DNA from: Ferruginibacter sp.
Lineage (GTDB): Bacteria > Bacteroidota > Bacteroidia > Chitinophagales > Chitinophagaceae
Direction of reading: 5' to 3'
Assembly: GCA_013141115.1 (NCBI GenBank)
Contig: JABFRP010000002.1
Span: forward strand, 2,530,647 to 2,594,646
DNA length: 64,000 nucleotides
This document shows, one piece after another, positions 20,462 to 29,436 of this stretch (the stretch's first letter is position 1; each line of letters starts with the position of its first letter). Under the pieces are notes generated by a model. The model was not told the DNA's origin. It saw only the letters and a program-made list of their open reading frames with translations, and made no database searches. Made by a program: the position numbers and the translations under genes.

Positions 20462-20487
20462 TGCGATGACGAGTATCATTGTTTTGT

Positions 20488-20501
20488 GTAACAAAAGTCA
20501 C
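20488..20501. promoter_or_regulatory. Candidate Crp/Fnr-type palindrome GTAAC-aaaa-GTCAC
   Basis: 50 bp upstream of the ArsR-family start at 20551. Confidence 0.5.
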
Positions 20502-20550
20502 GCTGGGCTAATTGCATTCATCGTTCATTTGCGATGAACAAAATGCAGTT

Positions 20551-20871
20551 ATGCAACGCACCAATACAGAGGTTAATTATACAGTAAAGGAAGAAGTGCT
20601 GGCAAAATATGCCAAAGCTTTATCGCACCCGGTGCGGATAAGAATACTTAACTTTTTAGAAAGCCAGGCCTGCTGCTTTACAGGAGAATTAACGGAAGAA
20701 ATACCCATGGCACAATCCACTATTTCGCAACACCTGAAAGAATTGAAAGATGCCGGGTTGATACAGGGCGATGTGATGCTGCCAAGAGTAAAATATTGCA
20801 TCAATCAAAAAGCATGGGCCGAAGCCCGGAAAATATTTATCAGTTTTTTTGAAGAAAGAAAAATACTATAA
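20551..20871 (+). CDS. ArsR-family (winged HTH) regulator
   Basis: KYAKALSHPVRIRILNFLESQACCFTGELTEEIPMAQSTISQHLKELKDAGLI; paired Cys CC in the helix region. Confidence 0.9.
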   Translation: MQRTNTEVNYTVKEEVLAKYAKALSHPVRIRILNFLESQACCFTGELTEEIPMAQSTISQHLKELKDAGLIQGDVMLPRVKYCINQKAWAEARKIFISFFEERKIL

Positions 20872-20872
20872 C

Positions 20873-21109
20873 ATGAAAGATATAAAAGTATTAGGCCCTG
20901 GTTGCCCCAAATGCAAAACCATGTACAATAATGTGCTGCAAGCAATGCAACAAACCGGTATTGAAGCAACAGTACAAAAGATAGAAGATATAGAAGTAAT
21001 GATGCAATACAATGTGCTTACCACTCCGGTGCTGATGGTTGACGGTGTGGCAAAAATAAAAGGCCGTGTAGCCGATGTAAATGAAATAAAACAATTATTA
21101 ACCACTTAA
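20873..21109 (+). CDS. Small thioredoxin-like redox-active disulfide protein
   Basis: MKDIKVLGPGCPKCKTMYNNVLQAM..VMMQYNVLTTPVLMVDG; CPKC active site. Confidence 0.9.
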   Translation: MKDIKVLGPGCPKCKTMYNNVLQAMQQTGIEATVQKIEDIEVMMQYNVLTTPVLMVDGVAKIKGRVADVNEIKQLLTT

Positions 21110-21117
21110 TATTTAAA

Positions 21118-21561
21118 ATGGAAACTCAACAAATTTTTGTAAATCAAATATGCCCAACCAGTACACAGGCCTGGATAAAAAAAGGAGCAATACTGGTGGA
21201 TATAAGAGAAACGGATGAAGTAAATGAACTGCAATTTAATGTGCCTTTGCTGCAGCATATTCCGCTATCTGAATTTGAGGAAAGATATACTGAATTACCG
21301 ATGGATAAGGAACTGGTAATAGTTTGCCAGGATGGTACAAGAAGTTTGCGTGCAACAGCTTTTTTAATTCATAAAGGATATGATGCGCAAAAAGTAGTGA
21401 ACATGAAACATGGTATGATACGTTGGGTGCAAAAGGGTTTTGCCACTTTTGGTGATACTTCTTTAATAGCGGTTAGTGAAAATAGTGGTTGTTGTGGAGG
21501 CGGCAAAAAACATACACAAGATCATGAACACAATCATGGTTCATGTTGTGGCGGGCATTAA
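21118..21561 (+). CDS. Rhodanese-like protein with Cys/His-rich C-terminal tail
   Basis: ILVDIRETDEVNE, VIVCQDGTRS active loop; tail SGCCGGGKKHTQDHEHNHGSCCGGH. Confidence 0.88.
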   Translation: METQQIFVNQICPTSTQAWIKKGAILVDIRETDEVNELQFNVPLLQHIPLSEFEERYTELPMDKELVIVCQDGTRSLRATAFLIHKGYDAQKVVNMKHGMIRWVQKGFATFGDTSLIAVSENSGCCGGGKKHTQDHEHNHGSCCGGH

Positions 21562-21594
21562 TTTTTTGTGAAGAAAAGAGTATAAAAATTTAAA

Positions 21595-22572
21595 ATGTTC
21601 AACTGGCTTCAATCATTTGCCGATTGGCTCATCTATTCGGTATTTGGCATAGCTGCCCACAGTAAATTGGGCGATGCACTTAATTTTTTTGTGTACGATA
21701 CCATCAAGATCTTCATCCTGCTGATGGCAGTTACCTTTTTAATGGGCATTATCAACTCCTATTTCCCCATTGATAAAGTACGATATTTTTTAACCAAACG
21801 TAAATGGTATGGCCTCGATTATTTTGTGGCATCTTTTTTTGGCACTATAACCCCATTCTGTTCCTGTTCCTCGGTGCCTTTATTTATTGGCTTTGTAAAA
21901 GGTGGCATTCCCCTTGGTGTAACACTGGCTTTTTTAATTTCTTCGCCACTGGTGGATGCGGTTACTGTGGCCATTTTTTTTGGCATGTTCGGTTTTAAAA
22001 CTACCATTATTTATGTGGTAAGCGGCATTGTTTTATCTATGATAGCGGGGTATATTTTGGGTAAAATGAAATTGGAATCGCTACTTACAGATTGGGTAAA
22101 ACAATTATTAAAAAATAAACCTGTCAACGATGATTTGCCCGACGGTACTTCATTAAAATTTGTGCAACGGGTGCCGGCTATAATTAAAGAAGCATTGGGA
22201 ATCGTTAAAGGAGTATCTCTTTATATTTTAGCAGGTATTGCCATCGGTGGTTTAATGCATGGTTTTATTCCCACTGGATTTTTTGAGGCATACATCAGTA
22301 AAAGCAATCCATTTGCAGTGCCTGTTGCGGTAATTATTGGCGTGCCAATGTATAGTAATACGGCGGGCATTTTGCCCATCATGCAGGTATTGGTGGAAAA
22401 GGGCATTCCGCTGGGTACAGTAATTGCTTTTTCGATGGCAGTGGTGGGTTTATCCATTCCAGAAGGCCTGCTGCTTAAAAAAGTAATGACCACTAAAATG
22501 CTGCTGATTTTTTTTGCAGTGGTAGCACTTTGTATAGTCATCTCTGGGTATTTATTCAATCTCATCTTTTAA
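21595..22572 (+). CDS. Permease (DUF318/ArsP-like, SO_0444 type)
   Basis: GTITPFCSCSSVPLFIGFVKGGIPLGVTLAFLISSPLVDAV and second repeat VPMYSNTAGILPIMQVLVEKGIPLGTVIAFSMA. Confidence 0.9.
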   Translation: MFNWLQSFADWLIYSVFGIAAHSKLGDALNFFVYDTIKIFILLMAVTFLMGIINSYFPIDKVRYFLTKRKWYGLDYFVASFFGTITPFCSCSSVPLFIGFVKGGIPLGVTLAFLISSPLVDAVTVAIFFGMFGFKTTIIYVVSGIVLSMIAGYILGKMKLESLLTDWVKQLLKNKPVNDDLPDGTSLKFVQRVPAIIKEALGIVKGVSLYILAGIAIGGLMHGFIPTGFFEAYISKSNPFAVPVAVIIGVPMYSNTAGILPIMQVLVEKGIPLGTVIAFSMAVVGLSIPEGLLLKKVMTTKMLLIFFAVVALCIVISGYLFNLIF

Positions 22573-22582
22573 AATAAATAGT

Positions 22583-22963
22583 ATGAAAAGATTCTTTATT
22601 AGTGGCCTGACTCTATTTTTCTTTTTGTTATCGCAGATAAGCAGTAATGCACAAACAAAAATAGAAGTGATTCAGTTTCACTCTGAACATCGCTGTGTAA
22701 CCTGCGTGAAAATTGAAAAATTAACAAGGGCAACCTTAACTAAAAATTATCCTGCTATTGCTTTTAGTTTGGTAAATGTGGATGATAAAAAGAATGCAAA
22801 AAAGGCGGAACAGTTTGAAGCAAGTGGTACAGCTTTGTTCTTATACGATCCTAAAACCGGAAAGAAAAAAGACCTGACTGAATTTGCTTTTTTAAAGGCA
22901 GGAAATGAAATAGCTTTTGACGCAGAGCTGAAAAAATATATTGCTGATTTTATAAAAGGTTAA
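22583..22963 (+). CDS. Secreted thioredoxin-like protein, ArsF family-like
   Basis: Signal peptide; EVIQFHSEHRCVTCVKIEKLTRATLTKNYPAIAFSLVNVDD; directly upstream of an ArsG/CcdA-like transporter. Confidence 0.75.
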   Translation: MKRFFISGLTLFFFLLSQISSNAQTKIEVIQFHSEHRCVTCVKIEKLTRATLTKNYPAIAFSLVNVDDKKNAKKAEQFEASGTALFLYDPKTGKKKDLTEFAFLKAGNEIAFDAELKKYIADFIKG

Positions 22964-22964
22964 T

Positions 22965-23675
22965 ATGGACTGGCTAACCAATCTTGCACAAAACCGGGAA
23001 ATTCCTTTACTGGCAGCATTTGCGTTGGGTTTGTTAACAGCCATTAGCCCTTGTCCGCTGGCAACAAATATTACAGCAACAGCTTACATTGCTAAAACAA
23101 TTACCAGTAAAAAGAAAGTGTTGTTAAGCGGCTTGTTATATACTTTTGGCCGAATGTTTTCTTATACTGCATTAGGCGCCTTAATTTATTTTGGTGCCAG
23201 TAAATTCCAGGTAGCAAAATTATTTCAGGGTAATGGCGAAAAATTTATTGGCCCGGTAATGATCATCATTGGATTGATCATGCTGGATATTATAAAACTT
23301 AATTTTTTATTTAAAGGAAATCTTACAGAAAAATTATCGGAGCAATTTAAAGATAAAGGGATGCTGGGCTCTTTTTTACTGGGACTGGTATTTGCATTGG
23401 CTTTTTGCCCTTACAGCGGCGCATTATTTTTTGCCATGCTTATACCAATGACCTTATCTGCTGCCGAAGGATTGGCATTGCCGGTGGTATTTGCTGTTGG
23501 CACAGGTTTGCCGGTAATTCTTTTTTCATTTGTTATTGCATTCAGCCTGCAAAAGTTGGGTATGTATTTCAGGGTTATTCAAAAAGTAGAAAAGGTAATG
23601 CGGATAATTGCAGGGGTTACTTTTTTATTAACCGGTTTGTATTATATCAATATTTATCTTAAGGTTATTACTTAA
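22965..23675 (+). CDS. ArsG/CcdA-like cytochrome c biogenesis-type membrane transporter
   Basis: LGLLTAISPCPLATNITATAYI and VFALAFCPYSGALFFAMLIPM; six TM segments. Confidence 0.8.
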   Translation: MDWLTNLAQNREIPLLAAFALGLLTAISPCPLATNITATAYIAKTITSKKKVLLSGLLYTFGRMFSYTALGALIYFGASKFQVAKLFQGNGEKFIGPVMIIIGLIMLDIIKLNFLFKGNLTEKLSEQFKDKGMLGSFLLGLVFALAFCPYSGALFFAMLIPMTLSAAEGLALPVVFAVGTGLPVILFSFVIAFSLQKLGMYFRVIQKVEKVMRIIAGVTFLLTGLYYINIYLKVIT

Positions 23676-23744
23676 TCAATATCTTTAGTAACAAATTATA
23701 TTTCGGAAAGAGAAGATAATCTGACTATTTTCTTAAAGTATACT

Positions 23745-23758
23745 GTAACATTTGTAAC
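23745..23758. promoter_or_regulatory. Candidate Crp/Fnr-type site GTAAC-attt-GTAAC (imperfect)
   Basis: 52 bp upstream of 23810. Confidence 0.4.
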
Positions 23759-23809
23759 CAATCCTTATTTTTACTAACAGCATCTTTGCAACTACTTTAG
23801 CAGAAACTT

Positions 23810-24616
23810 ATGGAAATAATAGGTTATTTACTGGCAGCGTTGGTAGGTATTTCGTTAGGCTTAATTGGCGGTGGCGGTTCTATATTAACGGTTCCTATTT
23901 TAGTATATGCCATGGGTGTAAATCCTGTACTGGCTACTTCTTATTCATTATTTATTGTGGGTACTACTTCGCTTGTGGGAGCATTTAATAATTACCGCAA
24001 AGGATTGGTGAGCATTAAAACGGCATTGCTTTTTGGATTATCCTCAATTACCACAGTATTTATAACCAGAAAAATAATAATGCCAGAGATACCATCTGTG
24101 CTTATCAGTACTAAAAATTTTCATCTTACCCAATCCATGGCAACAATGATTTTATTTGCCGTATTAATGCTTTTTGCATCAATAGCCATGATTAGAGAGA
24201 AGGATGATGCTACAGAAACAAGCGATGATGCAGCGCAAAAAGATACGCCTGTTACAAAGCTTTTGCTCTATGGTGTTTTAATAGGTCTGGCAACGGGTTT
24301 CTTAGGCGCAGGCGGTGGATTTTTATTAATTCCTGCATTGGTACTTATTCTTAAAATGCCCATGAAAAAAGCAATTGGTACTTCTTTATTAATTATAGCA
24401 CTCAACTCCCTCATTGGCTTTACCGGGGATATTGGTCATTTCAACATCGACTGGAAATTTTTAACCATCATCACCCTTATTGCAGTAACAGGAATATTTA
24501 TCGGCGGATTTTTAGCAAAAAAAATTGAAGGCGAAAAATTAAAAAAAGCATTTGGCTGGTTTGTACTGGTAATGGGTATTTACATACTGGTAACAGAAAT
24601 CGCATCAATTATTTAA
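23810..24616 (+). CDS. TauE/SafE family sulfite/sulfur-compound exporter
   Basis: LVGISLGLIGGGGSILTVPILVYAMGVNP and LIGLATGFLGAGGGFLLIPALVLILKMPMKKAIGTSLLIIALNSLIGF. Confidence 0.93.
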   Translation: MEIIGYLLAALVGISLGLIGGGGSILTVPILVYAMGVNPVLATSYSLFIVGTTSLVGAFNNYRKGLVSIKTALLFGLSSITTVFITRKIIMPEIPSVLISTKNFHLTQSMATMILFAVLMLFASIAMIREKDDATETSDDAAQKDTPVTKLLLYGVLIGLATGFLGAGGGFLLIPALVLILKMPMKKAIGTSLLIIALNSLIGFTGDIGHFNIDWKFLTIITLIAVTGIFIGGFLAKKIEGEKLKKAFGWFVLVMGIYILVTEIASII

Positions 24617-24713
24617 TTTACCAGTTTATTAATTTTCACTTAGCGAAAAAAAATGTAAGGGAGCTTATCCCGGTAATTTGGTGGCGATTAACAGTTAGTA
24701 AGTATTTATAAAT

Positions 24714-24727
24714 GCAACAAATGTTAC
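24714..24727. promoter_or_regulatory. Candidate Crp/Fnr-type site GCAAC-aaat-GTTAC
   Basis: 57 bp upstream of 24784. Confidence 0.4.
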
Positions 24728-24783
24728 CAAACTGGTTAAAAAATGTAAGCATATTTGTGTAACAAAAATTTAAAACAGAAACT

Positions 24784-26199
24784 ATGACTATAGAACAAAT
24801 TTATACAGGTTGCCTTGCACAAGGTGCTTATTACATCACTTCTAATGGCGAAGCTGCTATTATTGATCCGTTAAGAGAAACAGCGCCTTATATTGATAGA
24901 TTGCAAAAAGACGGCGTTAAACTAAAGTATGTTTTTGAAACACATTTTCATGCCGATTTTGTAAGCGGCCATGTTGACCTGAGTAAAAAAACAGGAGCTC
25001 CAATTGTGTACGGGCCAAACGCCGCCTGTGAGTTTGATTGTATTGCTGCAAAGGATGGAGAAGAATTTAAAGTGGGTGATATAATTATTAAGGTATTACA
25101 TACCCCCGGGCATACAATGGAAAGCACTACTTTTCTTTTAAAAGATGAGAGCGGAAAAGACCACTGCATATTTAGTGGCGATACTTTGTTTTTAGGTGAT
25201 GTTGGCCGCCCCGATCTTGCGCAAAAAGCAGCACACATGACGCAGGAAGAACTCGCCGGTTTGTTGTATGAAAGTTTGATGACCAAAATAATGCCCCTGG
25301 CTGATGATGTAATTGTTTATCCTGCACACGGTGCCGGTAGCGCCTGCGGAAAAAATATGATGAAGGAAACAGTGGATACATTGGGTAATCAAAAAAGAAT
25401 GAACTATGCATTGAACCAACCCGATAAAGCTTCATTTATAAAAGCAGTAACAGATGGATTATTGCCACCTCCGGCTTATTTTGGTTTAAACGTAGCAATG
25501 AATAAACAAGGCTACGAAAGTTTTGAATCGGTATTAACGCATGGCATGAAGGCATTGACGCCTGACGAATTTGAAGCAGCAGCAGAAAACACAGAAGCAT
25601 TGATATTAGATGCAAGAGCATCGGCTGATTTTGCAAAAGGGTTTATTCCTCAATCGGTAAATATTGGATTGAATGGAGATTTTGCGCCCTGGGTTGGTGC
25701 CATGATAGTTGATGTAAAACAAGCTTTGTTATTAGTTACCGATGAAGGTAAGGAAGAAGAAACTGTAACCCGTTTAAGCCGTGTAGGATTTGATAATGTG
25801 ATAGGGCATTTAAAAGGTGGCTTTGCAGCATGGTTAGCTGCGGGTAAAGAGGCCGATGTGGTGGACAGAATATCTGCGGAACAATTTGCCACCGAAGTTG
25901 ATATTGCAAAAGATAAAATTATTGATATCAGAAAGGAAACTGAATATGCTGCTGAGCATATTGAAGAAGCTTACAACAGGCCATTAGCGGCCATCAACGA
26001 ATGGATAAAAGATATAAATCCCGAAGAACATTTTTACATGCATTGTGCCAGTGGTTACCGCAGTATGGTGGCTGCATCAATTTTGCAGGCAAGAGGGTAC
26101 AGGAATTTTACCGAAGTTGGCGGTGGTTTTAAAGCCATCAGCGCAACTGCCGTACCTAAAACAAATTATGTATGCCAGAGCAAAGTAATGAAAGCATAA
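24784..26199 (+). CDS. MBL-fold persulfide dioxygenase (ETHE1-like) fused to two rhodanese domains (second copy)
   Basis: MTIEQIYTGCLAQGAYYIT..THFHADFVSGH..HTPGHTMESTTFLL..HCASGYRS; clear paralogue of 8478..9893. Confidence 0.92.
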   Translation: MTIEQIYTGCLAQGAYYITSNGEAAIIDPLRETAPYIDRLQKDGVKLKYVFETHFHADFVSGHVDLSKKTGAPIVYGPNAACEFDCIAAKDGEEFKVGDIIIKVLHTPGHTMESTTFLLKDESGKDHCIFSGDTLFLGDVGRPDLAQKAAHMTQEELAGLLYESLMTKIMPLADDVIVYPAHGAGSACGKNMMKETVDTLGNQKRMNYALNQPDKASFIKAVTDGLLPPPAYFGLNVAMNKQGYESFESVLTHGMKALTPDEFEAAAENTEALILDARASADFAKGFIPQSVNIGLNGDFAPWVGAMIVDVKQALLLVTDEGKEEETVTRLSRVGFDNVIGHLKGGFAAWLAAGKEADVVDRISAEQFATEVDIAKDKIIDIRKETEYAAEHIEEAYNRPLAAINEWIKDINPEEHFYMHCASGYRSMVAASILQARGYRNFTEVGGGFKAISATAVPKTNYVCQSKVMKA

Positions 26200-26297
26200 A
26201 ATAAGTTGAAAGGTTGATTGATTAGGTTTTAAAATTGAGAGCAAAGGCAGCCGGAAGGTTGCCTTTGTATTTATGCTTATGTTTAAGCACTATTAAT

Positions 26298-26311
26298 GTA
26301 ACAATAGTAAC
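26298..26311. promoter_or_regulatory. Candidate Crp/Fnr-type site GTAAC-aata-GTAAC (imperfect)
   Basis: Upstream of cydA. Confidence 0.4.
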
Positions 26312-26408
26312 CTTACAGCAATTAAATAAAAAATACTTTTACATTCTTGTAGTAGTTTTGCAATTGCCCAAATATTTCTCTCCGGCAAATTATTTTTAAA
26401 CAGAACTT

Positions 26409-27782
26409 ATGGATGTAGAAACGCTCAGCAGAATCCAGTTTGCATTTACTATCAGCTTTCATTATATCTATCCGCCATTAAGTATTGGTCTTGGGGTAAT
26501 GCTGGTTTTTATGGAAGGCATGTATTTAAAAACGGGTAAAAAAATCTACGAAACTCTGACCCGTTTCTGGATAAAAATTTTTGCACTCATTTTTGGTATT
26601 GGCGTGGCTACCGGTATAGTAATGGAATTTGAGTTTGGTACCAACTGGGCTACTTATTCAAGATATGTGGGAGATATTTTTGGAAGTGCGTTAGCAGCAG
26701 AAGGCATTTTTGCTTTTGCGTTAGAGAGTGGTTTTTTGGGATTGCTACTTTTTGGGTGGAACAGGATCTCACCAAAAATGCATTTTTTCTCTACCATAAT
26801 GGTGGCATTGGGTTCTATGTTTTCTGCAATATGGATCGTGGTAGCCAACTCGTGGCAGCAAACGCCGGCAGGCTTTCATATTGTTGGCGAAGGTGTAAAG
26901 GCAAGAGCCGAGGTTACCGATTTTTGGGCTATGGTTTTTAATCCTTCTTCGGTAGAAAGGTTGTCGCATGTGATAGTAGCAGCTTTTTTAGCAGGTTCGT
27001 TTTTGGTGCTGAGTGTACATGCTTACTATCTTTTAAAAAACAGGCATGTAGAGATTTCAAAAAAAGCTTTTAAGATGGCGTTGATAGTGGCATCTGTTTC
27101 AGGATTGCTGCAATTGATAACAGGCCATAAATCTGCCAATGGCGTTGCTGTAAACCAACCAGCAAAGCTGGCTGCTTTTGAAGGGCATTATGATAGTTTA
27201 AATGCAGGAGATATGTACCTCTTTGGGTATGTTGACCAAGATAAACAAAAAGTAAATGGGCTTAAAATTCCGGGCGGACTTTCCTTTTTATTACACAATA
27301 ATTTTACAACACCCGTTAAAGGATTAAATGCATTTGCTGTAAGTGACAGACCAAAACATGTGAATGCCATTTTTCAGGTATACCATATTATGATTGCCAT
27401 CGGAATGATCATTATTGGATTAACGTTGTTTGCAGTGTTTCTTTGGTGGCGGGGTAAATTGTTTAACTATAAATGGTTGATGGTAGTATTTTCTTTTTCG
27501 GTTTTGTTACCGCAGATAGGCAATCAGGTAGGCTGGTTTTCTGCAGAAATGGGCAGACAGCCCTGGGTGGTGTATGGGTTATTAAGAACAAGCGATGCCT
27601 TATCAAAATCGGTAAGTGCCAACCAGGTAATGTTCTCTCTGATATTATTTACTTTTATTTATACGGTACTGTTTATTTTATTTATCTACCTGTTAAATAA
27701 AAAAATACAGCATGGTTTTGATGAGAATTCTGTAGATGAAATTCCCGGACACTCTAAACGCAATAACCCTATACTAAAATAA
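26409..27782 (+). CDS. cydA: Cytochrome bd ubiquinol oxidase subunit I
   Basis: DVETLSRIQFAFTISFHYIYPPLSIGLG, FEFGTNWATYSRYVGDIFGSALAAEGIFAFALES, GWFSAEMGRQPWVVYGLLRTSDALS. Confidence 0.96.
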   Translation: MDVETLSRIQFAFTISFHYIYPPLSIGLGVMLVFMEGMYLKTGKKIYETLTRFWIKIFALIFGIGVATGIVMEFEFGTNWATYSRYVGDIFGSALAAEGIFAFALESGFLGLLLFGWNRISPKMHFFSTIMVALGSMFSAIWIVVANSWQQTPAGFHIVGEGVKARAEVTDFWAMVFNPSSVERLSHVIVAAFLAGSFLVLSVHAYYLLKNRHVEISKKAFKMALIVASVSGLLQLITGHKSANGVAVNQPAKLAAFEGHYDSLNAGDMYLFGYVDQDKQKVNGLKIPGGLSFLLHNNFTTPVKGLNAFAVSDRPKHVNAIFQVYHIMIAIGMIIIGLTLFAVFLWWRGKLFNYKWLMVVFSFSVLLPQIGNQVGWFSAEMGRQPWVVYGLLRTSDALSKSVSANQVMFSLILFTFIYTVLFILFIYLLNKKIQHGFDENSVDEIPGHSKRNNPILK

Positions 27783-27783
27783 T

Positions 27784-28818
27784 ATGGAAACATTTTTAGG
27801 CATCGATTATCCCACCTGGTGGTTTTTAGTAGTAGGCGCCGTGTTTACCGGCTATGCTATTTTAGATGGTTTTGACCTTGGTGCCGGAGCACTGCATTTA
27901 TTTTTTAATAAAGAAGAAAGCAGGCGTACTGCATTAAATGCCATTGGCCCTGTATGGGATGGCAACGAAGTGTGGCTGGTAATTGGTGGCGGTGCTTTGT
28001 TTGCCGGATTCCCCGAAGTGTATGCAACAATATTCTCAGCATTCTATATTCCTTTTATGTTGTTTTTAACGGTGCTAATACTAAGGGCTATCGCTATTGA
28101 ATTCAGAAGCAAAGAACCAATGCTGTGGTGGAGAAAAACATGGGATATTATTTACTCAGTAGCCAGTATTTTAATTGCGGTGCTATTAGGTATTGTATTA
28201 GGTAATGTAATGCAGGGTATTCCTATCAATAAAGATTTTGAGTACGAAGGAGGCTTTTTAAATTTGCTAAACCCTTATGCTTTAATTACCGGAGTAACGG
28301 TGCTGGCTTTATTTATGATGCATGGCGCCACATACCTGATAATGAAAACAGAGAACAGGTTGCATACCAAACTAAGAGTGCTGGCAAAAAATACGAGCCG
28401 TTTTTTTGTCATTTCCTATGTTACCCTTACTATGGCAACATTAATTTACCTGCCTCAAACAGCGGATAAGTTCCGGGCAAACCCATGGTTGTTTATAGTG
28501 CCGGTACTTACTGTTTTAACTATTATTAATACAAGAAGATTATTAGAAAAAGGCGTTTTTTTTAAAGCGTTTCTTTCTTCTGCATTAACTTCTGCATTGC
28601 TGCTGATAACGGTCACCATCAATCTTTTTCCAAATATTGTTATTTCTACCATTGATCCGGCATTTAATATCACTGTTTACAATGGAGCCTCTTCGCAAAA
28701 ATCTTTAGGCATTATGTTAACCATTGCTGCAATTGGCGTACCCATTGTTGCAGCCTATACTATTTTTGTATTCTGGACATTCAGGGGCAAAGTAAAAATG
28801 GATGAAACCAGTTATTGA
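27784..28818 (+). CDS. cydB: Cytochrome bd ubiquinol oxidase subunit II
   Basis: YAILDGFDLGAGALHLFF, IGPVWDGNEVWLVIGGGALFAGFPEVYATIFSAFY. Confidence 0.96.
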   Translation: METFLGIDYPTWWFLVVGAVFTGYAILDGFDLGAGALHLFFNKEESRRTALNAIGPVWDGNEVWLVIGGGALFAGFPEVYATIFSAFYIPFMLFLTVLILRAIAIEFRSKEPMLWWRKTWDIIYSVASILIAVLLGIVLGNVMQGIPINKDFEYEGGFLNLLNPYALITGVTVLALFMMHGATYLIMKTENRLHTKLRVLAKNTSRFFVISYVTLTMATLIYLPQTADKFRANPWLFIVPVLTVLTIINTRRLLEKGVFFKAFLSSALTSALLLITVTINLFPNIVISTIDPAFNITVYNGASSQKSLGIMLTIAAIGVPIVAAYTIFVFWTFRGKVKMDETSY

Positions 28819-28836
28819 TTGTTAAAATTATTTAGA

Positions 28837-29433
28837 ATGAGTGATTTTTGGAACGAACGCTACAGCGAAAAGGAATATGTTTATGGCGAAGCACCGAATG
28901 TGTTTTTTGCAACACAACTTAATACTTTGCCACAAGGTACTATAATTTTACCCTGCGAAGGCGAAGGCAGAAATGCAGTTTACGCCGCAGCAGAAGGATG
29001 GAAGGTAAATGCATTTGATAGTAGTGAAGCCGGCAAAATAAAAGCAGTGCAATTGGCGGATAAAAGAAAGCTGGTTATTGATTATGTTATTGATGACGCC
29101 ACTGCGATAAACTATCCGGAAAATAGTGTTGATGTTGTAGCATTTATTTATGCTCACTTTCCAGTTTCAATAAGAACACAAATACATCGCAAAGCCATAC
29201 AATGGTTAAAGCCTGGGGGTAAAATCATCATCGAAGCATTTAATCCTGATCAGTTAAAAAATAATTCCGGTGGACCAAAAGAATTGTCTATGTTGTATAC
29301 AGAAGAAATTTTAAAAGAAGATTTTCAGGAATTACAAATTGAATGCTTACAAACATTGCAAACAATATTAAGCGAAGGGGAATATCACCAGGGTGTAGCG
29401 GATATTATACGATTTGTTGCTGTTAAAAAATAA
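28837..29433 (+). CDS. Class I SAM-dependent methyltransferase
   Basis: FWNERYSEKEYVYGEAPN..ILPCEGEGRNAVYAAAEGWKVNAFDSS..WLKPGGKIIIEAF. Confidence 0.88.
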   Translation: MSDFWNERYSEKEYVYGEAPNVFFATQLNTLPQGTIILPCEGEGRNAVYAAAEGWKVNAFDSSEAGKIKAVQLADKRKLVIDYVIDDATAINYPENSVDVVAFIYAHFPVSIRTQIHRKAIQWLKPGGKIIIEAFNPDQLKNNSGGPKELSMLYTEEILKEDFQELQIECLQTLQTILSEGEYHQGVADIIRFVAVKK

Positions 29434-29436
29434 AGA

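Noticed and set aside
20466-20479. Extra site ATGAC-gagt-ATCAT upstream of the ArsR-family gene
   Set aside because: Arms do not match at two positions; the better GTAAC-aaaa-GTCAC site at 20488 is kept.
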